Below are positions 15,922 to 23,360 of a stretch of DNA of 40,715 bases, one piece after another; position 1 is the first letter of the stretch; every line of letters starts with the position of its first letter. This stretch comes from Floccifex porci (GTDB lineage Bacteria > Bacillota_I > Bacilli_A > Erysipelotrichales > Erysipelotrichaceae), in contig NZ_VUMM01000016.1 in NCBI RefSeq assembly GCF_009696175.1, positions 1 through 40,715 of the forward strand. The letters are read 5' to 3'. A model generated the notes under the pieces. The model was not told the DNA's origin. It did not search any database and was given only the letters and a program-made list of their open reading frames with translations. Both the position numbers and the translations under genes were made by a program.

Positions 15922-17137
15922 ATAAATCACCTCTTTGGAATAAACAATTTCCATTCACCATATGTTTTATTTCCTTTTCGCATATTCCTTTATCATCTTC
16001 TTGCTTTATCCACAAATCTTTTGTTGGCGCCAGAACATTTTTACCTGTTAAGTTTGCTATTCCCTGTGCAGCTGCTCCACTATTAGCACCAGTTCTGCAT
16101 GAGCATAATCTTATGCTATCATTTTCAAATTTACCATATTTATTTAAAATTTCTGCAATCTCTCTTATTGTATAACTGATTTGTTTTCCATTTGCATCAA
16201 TTACAGCAAAGCCAAATTCATCTCCATGTATGAAAACATCATCATATCCATCTAAAGGAACTACTTTTTTTGCCATATCATATATTCCAGATGGATCATG
16301 ACTGTTAAACAAATTGTTTGTAGATAACTTAATATCTTTTTCTAATTTTATTTTATCATTTGTTAATTCATTTTCATACAATTTATCAATGTTTATTCTT
16401 TTTAATTTTTTATTATAATCATCTACTGTTTTACCTTTACTTATAATTACAGTAATTCGTTCTTTTTTCTCATATTCATTCTCTTCTAACCATGAATTAT
16501 TGCTTTCCCAAATATTTTGTCTACCTTTTTCACAAAAATATTCAACAGTGCAATCACAATTATCATGTCTCTGATATACTTCATGCGGTTCTTGTCCATA
16601 AATATATACACCAGCTAATGATCTGCACCATTCACATGTTTCTGAATGTATTTTCCTTACAATCTTGGCAGCAATTCTAACAGATGCTCTATTAGCTGCA
16701 TTCTGTTTGATATATTCATCAAAAATACTTCTTGTTGAATTTTCTATGGAACGTTTCATTACTTCATCGACTTGATTCCATAATTCATCCCTGTTTATTT
16801 TCATAACCTCATCTTGAAGCACCATTAATTTATTAATGATTGATTCAATCCTTTCCTGATTGAATTTTGTTCTTATGGGGCTTATTCCAATATTTTGTTT
16901 ATAGTCTTGAATTAATTGAACAGTAATGACCAAATCATTGATTAGTTTATGGGCTTCCTTCACGATTGGAATAACTGTTCTTGATAAAACGTTCCAATAT
17001 AGTTTTCCATCTGGCATCGTTTCTTTATTGATGTACTTTAACAAGCATTTCTCTGCATATCTTCCAATTCTTCCCAAAAGAAAAGAGACATCTTCAAATG
17101 ATGACTCTGTGTTCTTTCCTTTTAATATTTCTTGCAA
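15899..17137 (-). CDS. Phage-head-derived (MuF/VG15-like) polymorphic toxin, cassette A
   Basis: 412 residues from the TTG at 17137. Residues 1-215 look like a phage minor-head domain: YWNVLSRTVIP, helices, then CEWCRSLAGVYIY...VYQRHDNCDCTVEY. C168, C171, H191, C194 and C196 may bind metal. After a charged linker (about 215-285), the C-terminus carries VFIHGDEFGFAV (H304-G305) and IRLCSCRTGANSGAAAQGIANLTGKNVLAPT (C345 or C347). This recalls toxin tails with a clan-CD cysteine-peptidase-like His/Cys pair. The N-terminus is probably truncated: TTG follows GAGGG without spacing and a terminator lies 30 nt upstream. Expression is therefore uncertain. The N-terminal part is nearly identical in cassette B. 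Confidence 0.7.
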   Translation of the reverse strand: MQEILKGKNTESSFEDVSFLLGRIGRYAEKCLLKYINKETMPDGKLYWNVLSRTVIPIVKEAHKLINDLVITVQLIQDYKQNIGISPIRTKFNQERIESIINKLMVLQDEVMKINRDELWNQVDEVMKRSIENSTRSIFDEYIKQNAANRASVRIAAKIVRKIHSETCEWCRSLAGVYIYGQEPHEVYQRHDNCDCTVEYFCEKGRQNIWESNNSWLEENEYEKKERITVIISKGKTVDDYNKKLKRINIDKLYENELTNDKIKLEKDIKLSTNNLFNSHDPSGIYDMAKKVVPLDGYDDVFIHGDEFGFAVIDANGKQISYTIREIAEILNKYGKFENDSIRLCSCRTGANSGAAAQGIANLTGKNVLAPTKDLWIKQEDDKGICEKEIKHMVNGNCLFQRGDLYEINIIL

Positions 17138-17165
17138 CCCTCAAAAAAATTCACAATTTAAACAT

Positions 17166-17192
17166 AAAAAAATTGGCTAATATTGGCCAATT
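17166..17192 (-). terminator. Displaced ssrA-type terminator, cassette A border
   Basis: AATTGGC pairs with GCCAATT (17192-17171, minus strand), followed by a T run. The same hairpin stands beside the ssrA-end copy at 20189-20215. Confidence 0.8.
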
Positions 17193-17200
17193 ATATACTA

Positions 17201-17216
17201 TTGGTGGAGGTGAGGA
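17201..17216 (-). repeat. Copy of the ssrA 3' end (attachment-site-like), A
   Basis: TTGGTGGAGGTGAGGA is identical to the 3' terminus of tmRNA (plus strand at 23360-23375), including the CCA end. The flank then diverges. This is what an integrase leaves when an element enters the 3' end of ssrA. Confidence 0.75.
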
Positions 17217-17355
17217 AAGCAGGCATAAAACCATTTAATGAATTCTTTCCACTTATTTTCATCTATTTATGCCACTTTTTAACCTTTTTTTATACACTTA
17301 TCATGAATTACCACTATATACGTTTGTCAAAAATTCGTCAGTTTAAGTATTGTTT

Positions 17356-17529
17356 TTAAATTAAAGTATATTTCGTTACTCGCCCGCTACCTATTTTCTG
17401 TAAATGTCCATTATCTACCAATTTATTCAATATTTCTAAAGACTTTGTTTTTCCAAATCCTGTTGCAATAGCTACACTTGAAGTAGACATGGGTGCATTC
17501 CTTAACAAATCCAAAATAATCCATTCATC
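17356..17529 (-). pseudogene. 3' fragment of a winged-helix gene
   Basis: The minus strand encodes about 57 residues, EWIILDLLRNAPMSTSSVAI...KSLEILNKLVDNGHLQKI...KYTLI, with a winged helix-turn-helix pattern. There is no start codon of its own: upstream it runs into the duplicated 5' part of tRNA-His at 17530. An apparent ATG at 17571 lies inside that duplicated DNA and is not credible. It is the truncated tail of a regulator or ATPase-type gene. The region between 17217 and 17355 holds nothing recognisable. Confidence 0.6.
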
Positions 17530-17611
17530 TCCCTTGACCACTTGGGTATACACACCATACAAAAAAACCATTCTAAACGAATGGTGTTATATCTTTAATT
17601 TCTTTTAAAAA
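17530..17611 (-). repeat. 82-bp duplicate holding the 5' part of tRNA-His and the YjcQ end
   Basis: Identical over 82 bp to 15221-15302: the first 27 nt of tRNA-His, the T-run terminator and the last codons of a YjcQ gene. The tRNA part breaks at the D arm/anticodon boundary, so it cannot be functional. It shows that a third YjcQ-tRNA-His junction existed here. Confidence 0.9.
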
Positions 17612-17631
17612 TAAAGTATCATAATACTTCA

Positions 17632-17808
17632 TTAATATTCAAATATCATTTTTTTTAAATATTGTTTTTTATAATAATTATACATGTCAATAATTTCCTT
17701 AGGTGTATCCTTCTTTAAATATGGTTTTCCATCTTGTTTATCAAAGTAAATCCATTCTATTAAAATATCTGACATTTCTACTTCTTCTCTGCTAACGATA
17801 TTCATCAT
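17632..17808 (-). CDS. Small acidic ORF, 58 residues (immunity-like)
   Basis: MMNIVSREEVEMSDILIEW followed by IYFDKQDGKPYLKKDTPKEI and an aromatic, basic end. GAGGT lies 8 nt before the first ATG. It overlaps the end of a short upstream frame (MIKIHNNQLNDEKLVKLI...) by a few codons. The position, in a series of small ORFs after the toxin remnant at 18121-18377, suggests a relic immunity gene. No family is recognised. Confidence 0.45.
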   Translation of the reverse strand: MMNIVSREEVEMSDILIEWIYFDKQDGKPYLKKDTPKEIIDMYNYYKKQYLKKMIFEY

Positions 17809-17874
17809 ATTTTAATACCTCAATAATTAATTTAACTAATTTTTCATCATTTAATTGATTGTTATGTATCTTAA

Positions 17875-17901
17875 TCATACCATATAATCATCTTTTTGCA
17901 T
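17875..17901 (-). pseudogene. Possible remnant of a YjcQ start
   Basis: ATG-started MQKDDYMV followed by a stop resembles the first eight residues of the YjcQ copies (MAKDDYYV). It lies in the expected place after small ORFs of a toxin cassette. It is too short to be certain. Confidence 0.3.
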
Positions 17902-17909
17902 TATTCATT

Positions 17910-18050
17910 CTAAATATCAGGATCTTCCCAACATGTTAATTTTTTTGATTCTTCATCTGCTTTTTTTATTTCTTTTTCAATTTTCTCTAAATCCCATTCA
18001 GGATGAGTGATAGGAATATCGATATAAAATCTTATTCTATTAATTCGCAT
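17910..18050 (-). CDS. Small ORF, 46 residues (immunity-like)
   Basis: MRINRIRFYIDIPITHPEWD then LEKIEKEIKKADEESKKLT and CWEDPDI. AAAGGGG lies about 11 nt before the ATG. It starts 70 nt after the stop of the JAMM-like toxin remnant, where an immunity gene would be expected. No family is recognised. The upstream toxin is broken, so it may be an orphan. Confidence 0.45.
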   Translation of the reverse strand: MRINRIRFYIDIPITHPEWDLEKIEKEIKKADEESKKLTCWEDPDI

Positions 18051-18120
18051 TTTATTTCATACCCCTTTCTTTGCATTTCTTTATATGACAAAAAAATAAG
18101 AATCATCGTAATTATATCCA

Positions 18121-18377
18121 TTATTTATATTCTTCAACGTATAAATCTAATTGATATGATTTAAAAAGTATTTTCCCAGATGAATACTTATATATTTTAC
18201 CGTCATGTGTAATTATAATTCCAAAACTATAATTTCTTGCACCACAAGCAACAAAATCTGCTCATGATGGTGGCAAATTTGTTGGATGATTATGGATTCC
18301 AAATTTAATTTTTGATTTCTTTATAATATTTAATTCTTTTTCTGAAAATGAAGCAGATAATTTATTTTTTTCCTATT
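18121..18377 (-). pseudogene. Toxin C-terminal remnant with a JAMM-like motif (cassette C)
   Basis: The minus strand encodes KNKLSASFSEKELNIIKKSK, then KFGIHNHPTNLPPS, an in-frame TGA (18264-18262), then ADFVACGARNYSFGIIITHDG and a tail ending VEEYK. H-x-H-P...S-x-x-D is the JAMM/MPN+ metalloprotease pattern seen in several polymorphic toxins. The 5' part is missing (an upstream TAG at about 18378) and the TGA breaks the motif between S and A. I read it as the dead tail of a third cassette, its immunity candidates being the two small ORFs that follow. Confidence 0.55.
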
Positions 18378-18438
18378 TTTTTATTAAATTTATTTTTTTG
18401 TTAAATACTATTGACATTGTCAACAGTCTGAAACCATT

Positions 18439-18780
18439 CTAAACGAATGGTGTTATATCTTTAGTTTCTTTTAAAAAGCATTTTGTTTTTTCAAACAAAG
18501 AATTATTACATAAATAATCAATTCCTTTTGGTGTAATCTGACAGTTTTCTATATCTGAAATAATAACTTCATTACCAAATGCTTTAGTAACGTTTACTCC
18601 TTCTATATATCCATCTTTTAACAGATGAACGATTATATAATTCCAGTATCTTTCATTTATCTTGAACAGAAAACCATCATTTTTTATAAAATCAGGATTT
18701 GTATTTTCTCCATTTTTTAATTGCATATAAAGATAAGCCAATATTTTATATATAATTACATAATAATCATCTTTTGCCAT
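18439..18780 (-). CDS. YjcQ family protein (copy 2)
   Basis: 113 residues, differing from copy 1 by about five substitutions (for example I26T, R57G, V66A). It directly follows the 64-residue immunity candidate of cassette B. The terminator hairpin at its end is retained but the following T run is lost, because the DNA below 18433 differs. The strong identity to copy 1 points to recent duplication or gene conversion. Confidence 0.8.
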   Translation of the reverse strand: MAKDDYYVIIYKILAYLYMQLKNGENTNPDFIKNDGFLFKINERYWNYIIVHLLKDGYIEGVNVTKAFGNEVIISDIENCQITPKGIDYLCNNSLFEKTKCFLKETKDITPFV

Positions 18781-18786
18781 TATGTA

Positions 18787-18981
18787 TTACTTATTAGCTT
18801 TTCTTATCATTTCTAAATCAGATGACTTACAATCATACAAAGGATAAGGTATTAATTCATTTTCATGATAATAACTACAGTCTTCAACTATCAAATTATC
18901 AGATTCTTCATCAACATCAATAACAGTGCCAATAACATTTAGCTTTTTTATCAATACTTTATCACACAATTCAAACTTCAT
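18787..18981 (-). CDS. Putative immunity protein of toxin cassette B (DUF4926-like)
   Basis: A 64-residue acidic protein: MKFELCDKVLIKKLNVIGTV then IDVDEESDNLIVEDCSYY. The pattern 'D-K-V-x-L ... G-T-V-x-x-V' resembles the SH3-like DUF4926 proteins that often follow DUF6883-type toxins. This is from memory and not checked. AGGAG lies 10 nt before the ATG. It takes the position held in cassette A by an unrelated 102-residue gene, which supports an immunity role. Confidence 0.6.
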   Translation of the reverse strand: MKFELCDKVLIKKLNVIGTVIDVDEESDNLIVEDCSYYHENELIPYPLYDCKSSDLEMIRKANK

Positions 18982-19026
18982 AATTTAATCACTCCTATCT
19001 ATTTTTAATATAAGCCGTAACAAACA

Positions 19027-20142
19027 TCAATATTCCATTTGAATCTTTTTTCCATATAGTGCAAAAATCTCCTTTTTCGTAACTCCTAATTCCATAGTAA
19101 TTATAATTTTATATACTCCTGAATCTTTAGATTTGTTTATATCAAATCCCATGGCAATATCGTTAAACAAAGAAGAATAATCATTTGGTTTGTATCCTAC
19201 TCTTACGAAATCACGAAAATGATCAGAACTAGGTTTCAATAAATAATTTACTATTTTATTTGGATTTATTACAAAATTACTACTTTCTTTAATAATTTTG
19301 ATATCTCTATTTGGAAATGAATCAAAATTTTTATCAATCTGTTGAATTAATTTGTTTCTTTGATTTTTGTTATTTAGATTATACTTTCCTTCAAAAAAAT
19401 TATCATTAATTCTTTTATAATAAACTTTTTTGTCTATTCCTTCTGCCATTATAAAAGCTATTCTTTCTTTTTTCTTGTACTCATTCTCTTCTATGCAAAC
19501 AGTATCACTTTCCCAAACATTTTGTCTACCTTTTTCACAATAATATTCAACAGTACAATCACAGTTATCATGTCTCTGATATACTTCATGCGGTTCTTGT
19601 CCATAAATATATACACCAGCTAATGATCTGCACCATTCACATGTTTCTGAATGTATTTTCCTAACAATCTTGGCAGTAATTCCAACAGATGCTCTATTAG
19701 CTGCATTCTGTTTGATATATTCATCAAAAATACTTCTTGTTGAATTTTCTATGGAACGTTTCATTACTTCATCGACTTGATCCCAAAATTCATCCCTGTT
19801 CATTTTCTATAACCTCATCTTGAAGCACCATTAATTTATTAATGATTGATTCAATCCTTTCCTGATTGAATTTTGTTCTTATGGGACTGATTCCAATATT
19901 TTGTTTATTATCTTGAATTAATTGAACAGTAATGGCCAAATCATTGATTAGTTTTGGGCTTCCTTCACGATTGGAATAACTGTTCTTGATAAAACGTTCC
20001 AATATAGTTTTCCATCTGGCATCGTTTCTTTATTGATGTACTTTAACAAGCATTTCTCTGCATATCTTCCAATTTTTCCTGAAAGAAAAGAGACATCTTC
20101 AAATGATGACTCTGTGTTCTTTCCTTTTAATATTTCTTGCAA
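19027..20142 (-). pseudogene. Frameshifted MuF/VG15-like polymorphic toxin, cassette B
   Basis: Same N-terminal part as cassette A: MQEILKGKNTESSF at 20142, then CEWCRSLAGVYIYGQEPHEV and RHDNCDCTVEYYC. Two single-base changes break the frame. One is near 19950 (EAHKLIND becomes EAQN-stop). The other is near 19805, where an extra base turns EVMKINRDE into EVIENEQG-stop. The last piece (258 residues from ATG 19803, with GAGG upstream) could still be made alone. Its C-terminal tail (IVNYLLKPSSDHFRDFVRVGY...KIIITMELGVTKKE) is unrelated to cassette A and recalls DUF6883-type toxins, unverified. The start is TTG after GAGGA, again without proper spacing. Confidence 0.75.
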
Positions 20143-20188
20143 TCCTCAAAAAAATTCGCAATTTTTTCTGAATTTCTCATTTAAACAT

Positions 20189-20215
20189 AAAAAAATTGGC
20201 TAATATTAGCCAATT
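20189..20215 (-). terminator. Displaced ssrA-type terminator, cassette B border
   Basis: AATTGGC (minus, 20215-20209) pairs with GCCAATT (20200-20194), followed by T residues. One base of the loop region differs from the copy at 17166-17192. Confidence 0.8.
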
Positions 20216-20223
20216 ATTTTCAC

Positions 20224-20241
20224 TTGGTGGAGGTGAGGAGA
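20224..20241 (-). repeat. Copy of the ssrA 3' end (attachment-site-like), B
   Basis: TTGGTGGAGGTGAGGAGA is identical to 23360-23377, the 3' end of tmRNA. The rest of the tmRNA is absent. It borders the DNA between 20242 and ssrA. Confidence 0.78.
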
Positions 20242-20434
20242 GCGCGATTAAAGCACATAACTCTCGTAATTCCCTCTATTTTAAAGGATATTGACACCAC
20301 CAACAGTGCCTAAAAAGTACTACATACGATTGAAACGGTATGGAGAATTAATCAAATGTTAGTCAAAAAAATTAAACTGAAACAAGCCTATAATAACCTG
20401 AACTCTTATGATAAAAATCATAATACTTTATTCT

Positions 20435-20782
20435 TTATATTTTTGTAGAAATGATATTTCCAGCCCATTTTATACATCCTATCACAATTCCAATTATCCA
20501 TATGAATGATAAAACATACACCACTTTAAATTGTTGTGAAAACAATTCAAAATTTAAAAAATCCATTATTGGATTCATAATGACTGGTAAAGGAATTGTT
20601 TTTGTGAATGGAAATTCAACTGGAAAAATCATTCTTAAACAGATCACAATTGCCAGTATGAATAACAGATCGGCTCGAAATAAACGATAACTTTTCTTGT
20701 GTGTTAATATCATACTGAAAAATAGAATAAATAATAAAGAAACACACAAAGTAATAAATAAAGAAGAAATACTTATATTCAT
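20435..20782 (-). pseudogene. Truncated BlaR1-like membrane sensor (N-terminal part)
   Basis: 115 residues with about three transmembrane helices. MNISISSLFITLCVSLLFIL corresponds to the start of the complete BlaR1 at 35702 (MIFSVSSLFITLIVSTVLIL), and RADLLFILAIVICLRMIFPVEFPFT parallels the same helix there. The M56 protease region is missing. The ATG overlaps the BlaI stop (ATGA). Truncation lies about 195 nt from the ssrA-end copy, so integration or deletion probably removed the rest. The 20242-20434 gap holds only a short tract that could encode YIRLKRYGELIKC before a stop. Confidence 0.8.
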
Positions 20783-21153
20783 ACTTTCTGATTCAATTCC
20801 TTTTTCTTTTGTTCAATTAATTTTTCCAGTTTTATAATAGATTCTAAGTCATCGTTATTTTGAATAAAATGAAGTGTTAGTTCTTCAAATGTTTCTTTCT
20901 TAATAAAAGAAGATATGTATTCAGATTCAGAAATACATGGACTGTATAAACGAGCAATTGATTTTTTATTTTTCCCAATTCCTGATACTTTAACATATCC
21001 AATGGATAATAAATGCTGAAGAACCTGTGAAACTGTATAAATACTTAATCCTTCTGTAGTTTGTGCTATTTCATTTGCTGACATCTCATGATTTTCTTTC
21101 CATAAAATATCCATAACCTGATTTTCTCTTTTTGTTAACTGTATATATTCCAT
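20779..21153 (-). CDS. BlaI/MecI-family transcriptional repressor (copy 1)
   Basis: A 124-residue penicillinase-repressor family protein. The winged helix is at about residues 5-75: LTKRENQVMDILWKENHEMSA then IYTVSQVLQHLLSIGYV. The C-terminal dimerisation and cleavage region carries YISSFIKKETFEELTLHFIQ. AAGGAG lies 9 nt before the ATG. Its own promoter overlaps an inverted repeat. The partner BlaR1 is truncated, so this repressor may be locked in the bound state or be controlled by the intact BlaR1 at 34581-35702. Confidence 0.9.
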   Translation of the reverse strand: MEYIQLTKRENQVMDILWKENHEMSANEIAQTTEGLSIYTVSQVLQHLLSIGYVKVSGIGKNKKSIARLYSPCISESEYISSFIKKETFEELTLHFIQNNDDLESIIKLEKLIEQKKKELNQKV

Positions 21154-21172
21154 TGTATTTTTCTCCTTAAAA

Positions 21173-21266
21173 ATTGTAACAAAGAAAATATTTCTTTACA
21201 AGGTGATTTATTAACTCTTGTGATTTTTTACAATTGATATATAATGAAATTAAAGATAGCGTTATC
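21173..21266. promoter_or_regulatory. Divergent promoters with BlaI-type inverted repeats
   Basis: For blaI (minus): TTGTAA (21201-21196), 17 nt, TACAAT (21178-21173), embedded in an inverted repeat with TTGTAA...TTACAA edges and AAAGAAA/TTTCTTT arms. For the plus-strand gene: TTGTGA (21218-21223), 16 nt, TATAAT (21240-21245). Its -35 lies in the 16-nt repeat TTGTGATTTTTTACAA (21218-21233). Nine nt after the -10 follows the near-palindrome GATAGCGTTATC (21255-21266). Confidence 0.6.
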
Positions 21267-21285
21267 TAAATTTAAGAAAGGAAAT

Positions 21286-21620
21286 ATGAGCAATAAAGAT
21301 TTGAAACATATTATGATTGATAATAATAATTTCATGATATAAGAAGGAACAAAAGGAGTTTATCCTATCTCTGATATTGTGAAGATGCTCGTTATAAAGG
21401 AAAAACCGATCCTTTTAAACATCTGGTATTGGATGGTAAAGTTCAAATGGGCTGGTTAGATCTTCCAAAATTTTATTTTGGAATTCAATTTGAAATGAAA
21501 GATGGTTCTCATTTAGCTTTGTATATATCCGATCATCCGGTTCAGTTTGAACGTGGTTCTTATTTTGAAGAAAAACAGGAAGCACAACAAATTATAGACA
21601 CAATAAAAAGAAGCATGTAA
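21286..21620 (+). pseudogene. Broken paralog of the 126-residue protein at 22077-22457
   Basis: ATG 21286 follows AAAGGAAAT and a good promoter. The frame stops at a TAA after 18 codons, and a later frameshift restores HLVLDGKVQMGWLDLPKFYF then GIQFEMKDGSHLALYISDHP. This C-terminal part parallels PQFYVGLKFELKDGS of the intact paralog. The open 63-residue piece from 21429 has no ribosome site. Function unknown; it looks like a small cytoplasmic beta-rich domain, possibly PH-like. Confidence 0.7.
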
Positions 21621-21819
21621 TCTGGCTAAATAAGTTGAATATTTAAATAATATGCTAACTTATTGAAAAAAACGGCGTATGTGCATCATTTATTTGCTTA
21701 ACATAGACAAATAATTATTTTGGTTGGAATTTCAGTTTTTTATCTATCCTCCACAGATTATGATATATACTAAATTCTTTACATCCATCATTTTCAGCCT
21801 TTATACTTATATATTTTGC

Positions 21820-21940
21820 TTATTCTTCATATTCACTCTTTTTTGCTTGGTATCCTCTTAGTTTCCGTGCCTTCTTTACCAGTCTGTCGATTTCTCAGAT
21901 TTTTTCTATCAAGCTCTGCATCGTGTATCGGTACTCGATA
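21820..21940 (-). pseudogene. Remnant of an unidentified gene 3' end
   Basis: On the minus strand IEYRYTMQSLIEKI, a TGA, then EIDRLVKKARKLRGYQAKKS and a stop (21822-21820). The base composition is more GC-rich than the surroundings. It may be the tail of a transposase or plasmid gene. The rest of 21621-22076 shows nothing recognisable apart from a weak AT-rich promoter region before 22077. Confidence 0.3.
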
Positions 21941-22076
21941 TTATTAAAAAAACTGTTTAGTTTCTAAGTAATTCAGCTAATTACGGATAATGTATTATGT
22001 TAAAATAATATTGAATACTGCATTTGAAACTCCATTTCTAATCTATATTAAAATTAATATTTAGGAGGTATATAAT

Positions 22077-22457
22077 ATGACTAAAAACAAATTTAAATGT
22101 GTAGAATTTGATGATAATAATAAGAAAATATCTATTTTAATTGGAAATCAATGTTCTATAGATTATGCTGACATAAAAAAAGTGTCTATACTAAATCAAC
22201 AAGCTACTTTCAAAAATGAGAAAAAACCTTTTACACATCAAATTATGTATGGTACTGCTGTTCTATGTGCAATAATGGAGCCTCAATTTTATGTTGGTCT
22301 TAAATTTGAATTAAAAGACGGATCTGTAAAAGCTGCATTTATTTCAGATAGAAAAACTATTTTTAACACAGATATATATCGTGAAGATAATAAAGAAGCA
22401 AATAAGATTAAAAAAATGATTGACAAAAGGATAAATGAGGCTGTAACGAATAGCTGA
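22077..22457 (+). CDS. Hypothetical 126-residue protein, possibly PH-like
   Basis: AGGAGGT lies 7 nt before the ATG. The sequence shows short beta strands: FKCVEFDDNNKKISILIGNQ, then IDYADIKKVSIL, then FYVGLKFELKDGSVKAAFIS, and a C-terminal helix rich in K and E. The order resembles a bacterial PH-like domain. No signal peptide or membrane segment. A broken paralog lies at 21286-21620 on the same strand. No family is assigned with confidence. Confidence 0.65.
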   Translation: MTKNKFKCVEFDDNNKKISILIGNQCSIDYADIKKVSILNQQATFKNEKKPFTHQIMYGTAVLCAIMEPQFYVGLKFELKDGSVKAAFISDRKTIFNTDIYREDNKEANKIKKMIDKRINEAVTNS

Positions 22458-22779
22458 TTTTTGATTATCCTAGACCTTGTTAAACAAATTGTTTAAGTGA
22501 TTTTTTAAATTTCTTAACAGCTTAAAACTATCTTAGAAAATATTCTAGGGGATTGACCGGGCCAAGTCTATCTCCTTTTCTTAAGGTCAGAATTTCTGTA
22601 AGTGTCAAAGAACTGTACACAAAAACAAAATGATGAAGATCTAAAATCACATACTCTTCATCATTTTTAATTCGTCAATACACGTTATTTGACGCTCACA
22701 TACATATTCAATACGACAATTATATTACTATGATTGGCATATTTTTATTATTTTAGGATTATTTTCTTATTACAGTCCA
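22458..22779. other. Non-coding stretch with a perfect 13-bp hairpin
   Basis: No gene is visible. The main structure is AAAATGATGAAGA (22627-22639) / TCTTCATCATTTT (22655-22667), flanked by A/T runs on both sides, so it could terminate transcription both ways. Near 22545-22620 are GC-richer pieces ending in GTGTCAAAGAACTGTACAC that look like an insertion-sequence end; this is a guess. Confidence 0.5.
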
Positions 22780-22833
22780 TTATTCTAAATTCTGAATATT
22801 GTATGGTTCTCCTTCAATAACTTCAACTATAAT
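22780..22833 (-). pseudogene. C-terminal remnant of a homolog of the secreted protein at 30497-31006
   Basis: The minus strand encodes IIVEVIEGEPYNIQNLE and a stop (22782-22780). This matches the end of the 169-residue secreted protein (VDVEEGEPYNIQILE). Only 17 codons remain, joined to unrelated DNA at about 22834. Confidence 0.75.
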
Positions 22834-23158
22834 TTACAAGGAAAAGATTGTAGATTTGTTGCAACTTAGCTACTTAGCAGTTTCAATGCATCATATGAAT
22901 AGTTCTTTGGAATACATAAAACAAGCCATTGAAATATATCAAAATGATTTATATCCAGATTTACTAGATGTTTCATATAAAAATGAAATTATAAATGAAT
23001 TGTTGGGTATAAACGATGACTTGTTTGCATTTGCTGTTAAACCATTATTAGATATGTTAAATGGTGAGATGGATTCATTTGTTTTTGATTTAAATAAATA
23101 TAAAGAAAAAATAGAGGAACAATTAAATTTCGCACGTAGTAATTTAGGAATTAATTAG
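22834..23158 (+). pseudogene. 5'-truncated hypothetical gene, about 108 residues left
   Basis: An open stretch begins IYKEKIVDLLQLSYLAVSMH, followed by LEYIKQAIEIYQNDLYPDLL and a helical acidic C-terminus. The only upstream start (TTG 22799) lies in the fused secreted-protein remnant read on the wrong strand, so the gene has lost its beginning. It resembles small helical immunity or regulatory proteins, but no family is recognised. Confidence 0.5.
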
Positions 23159-23303
23159 AACCCATTTAATTTAATCAGTTGAAACCTCTCCTACGATAAA
23201 TACTATTTTCAGGAATTATATTAAAAAGAATCCCTCCGGAAAACTCCTGATTCTTTGTGGTTTTAGAAGTCAAAAATGTTAGTCAAACAATAATTTATAA
23301 ACC

Positions 23304-23347
23304 AAAAAAAGTGTCAATTTTCTTTAATATTAAGGAAAAACTGACAC
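23304..23347 (-). terminator. Terminator of ssrA
   Basis: The minus strand GTGTCAGTTTTTCCTTAATA folds on its complement (23347-23311) with a few mismatches, followed by seven T (23310-23304). Confidence 0.85.
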
Positions 23348-23360
23348 ATTTATTTTTTAT

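Noticed and set aside
17356-17571. 71-residue ORF as a genuine gene
   Set aside because: Its first 14 codons are the duplicated tRNA-His segment; only the C-terminal winged-helix piece is real coding sequence.
22799-23158. 119-residue gene starting at TTG
   Set aside because: The first codons are the antisense of a secreted-protein remnant and there is no ribosome site.
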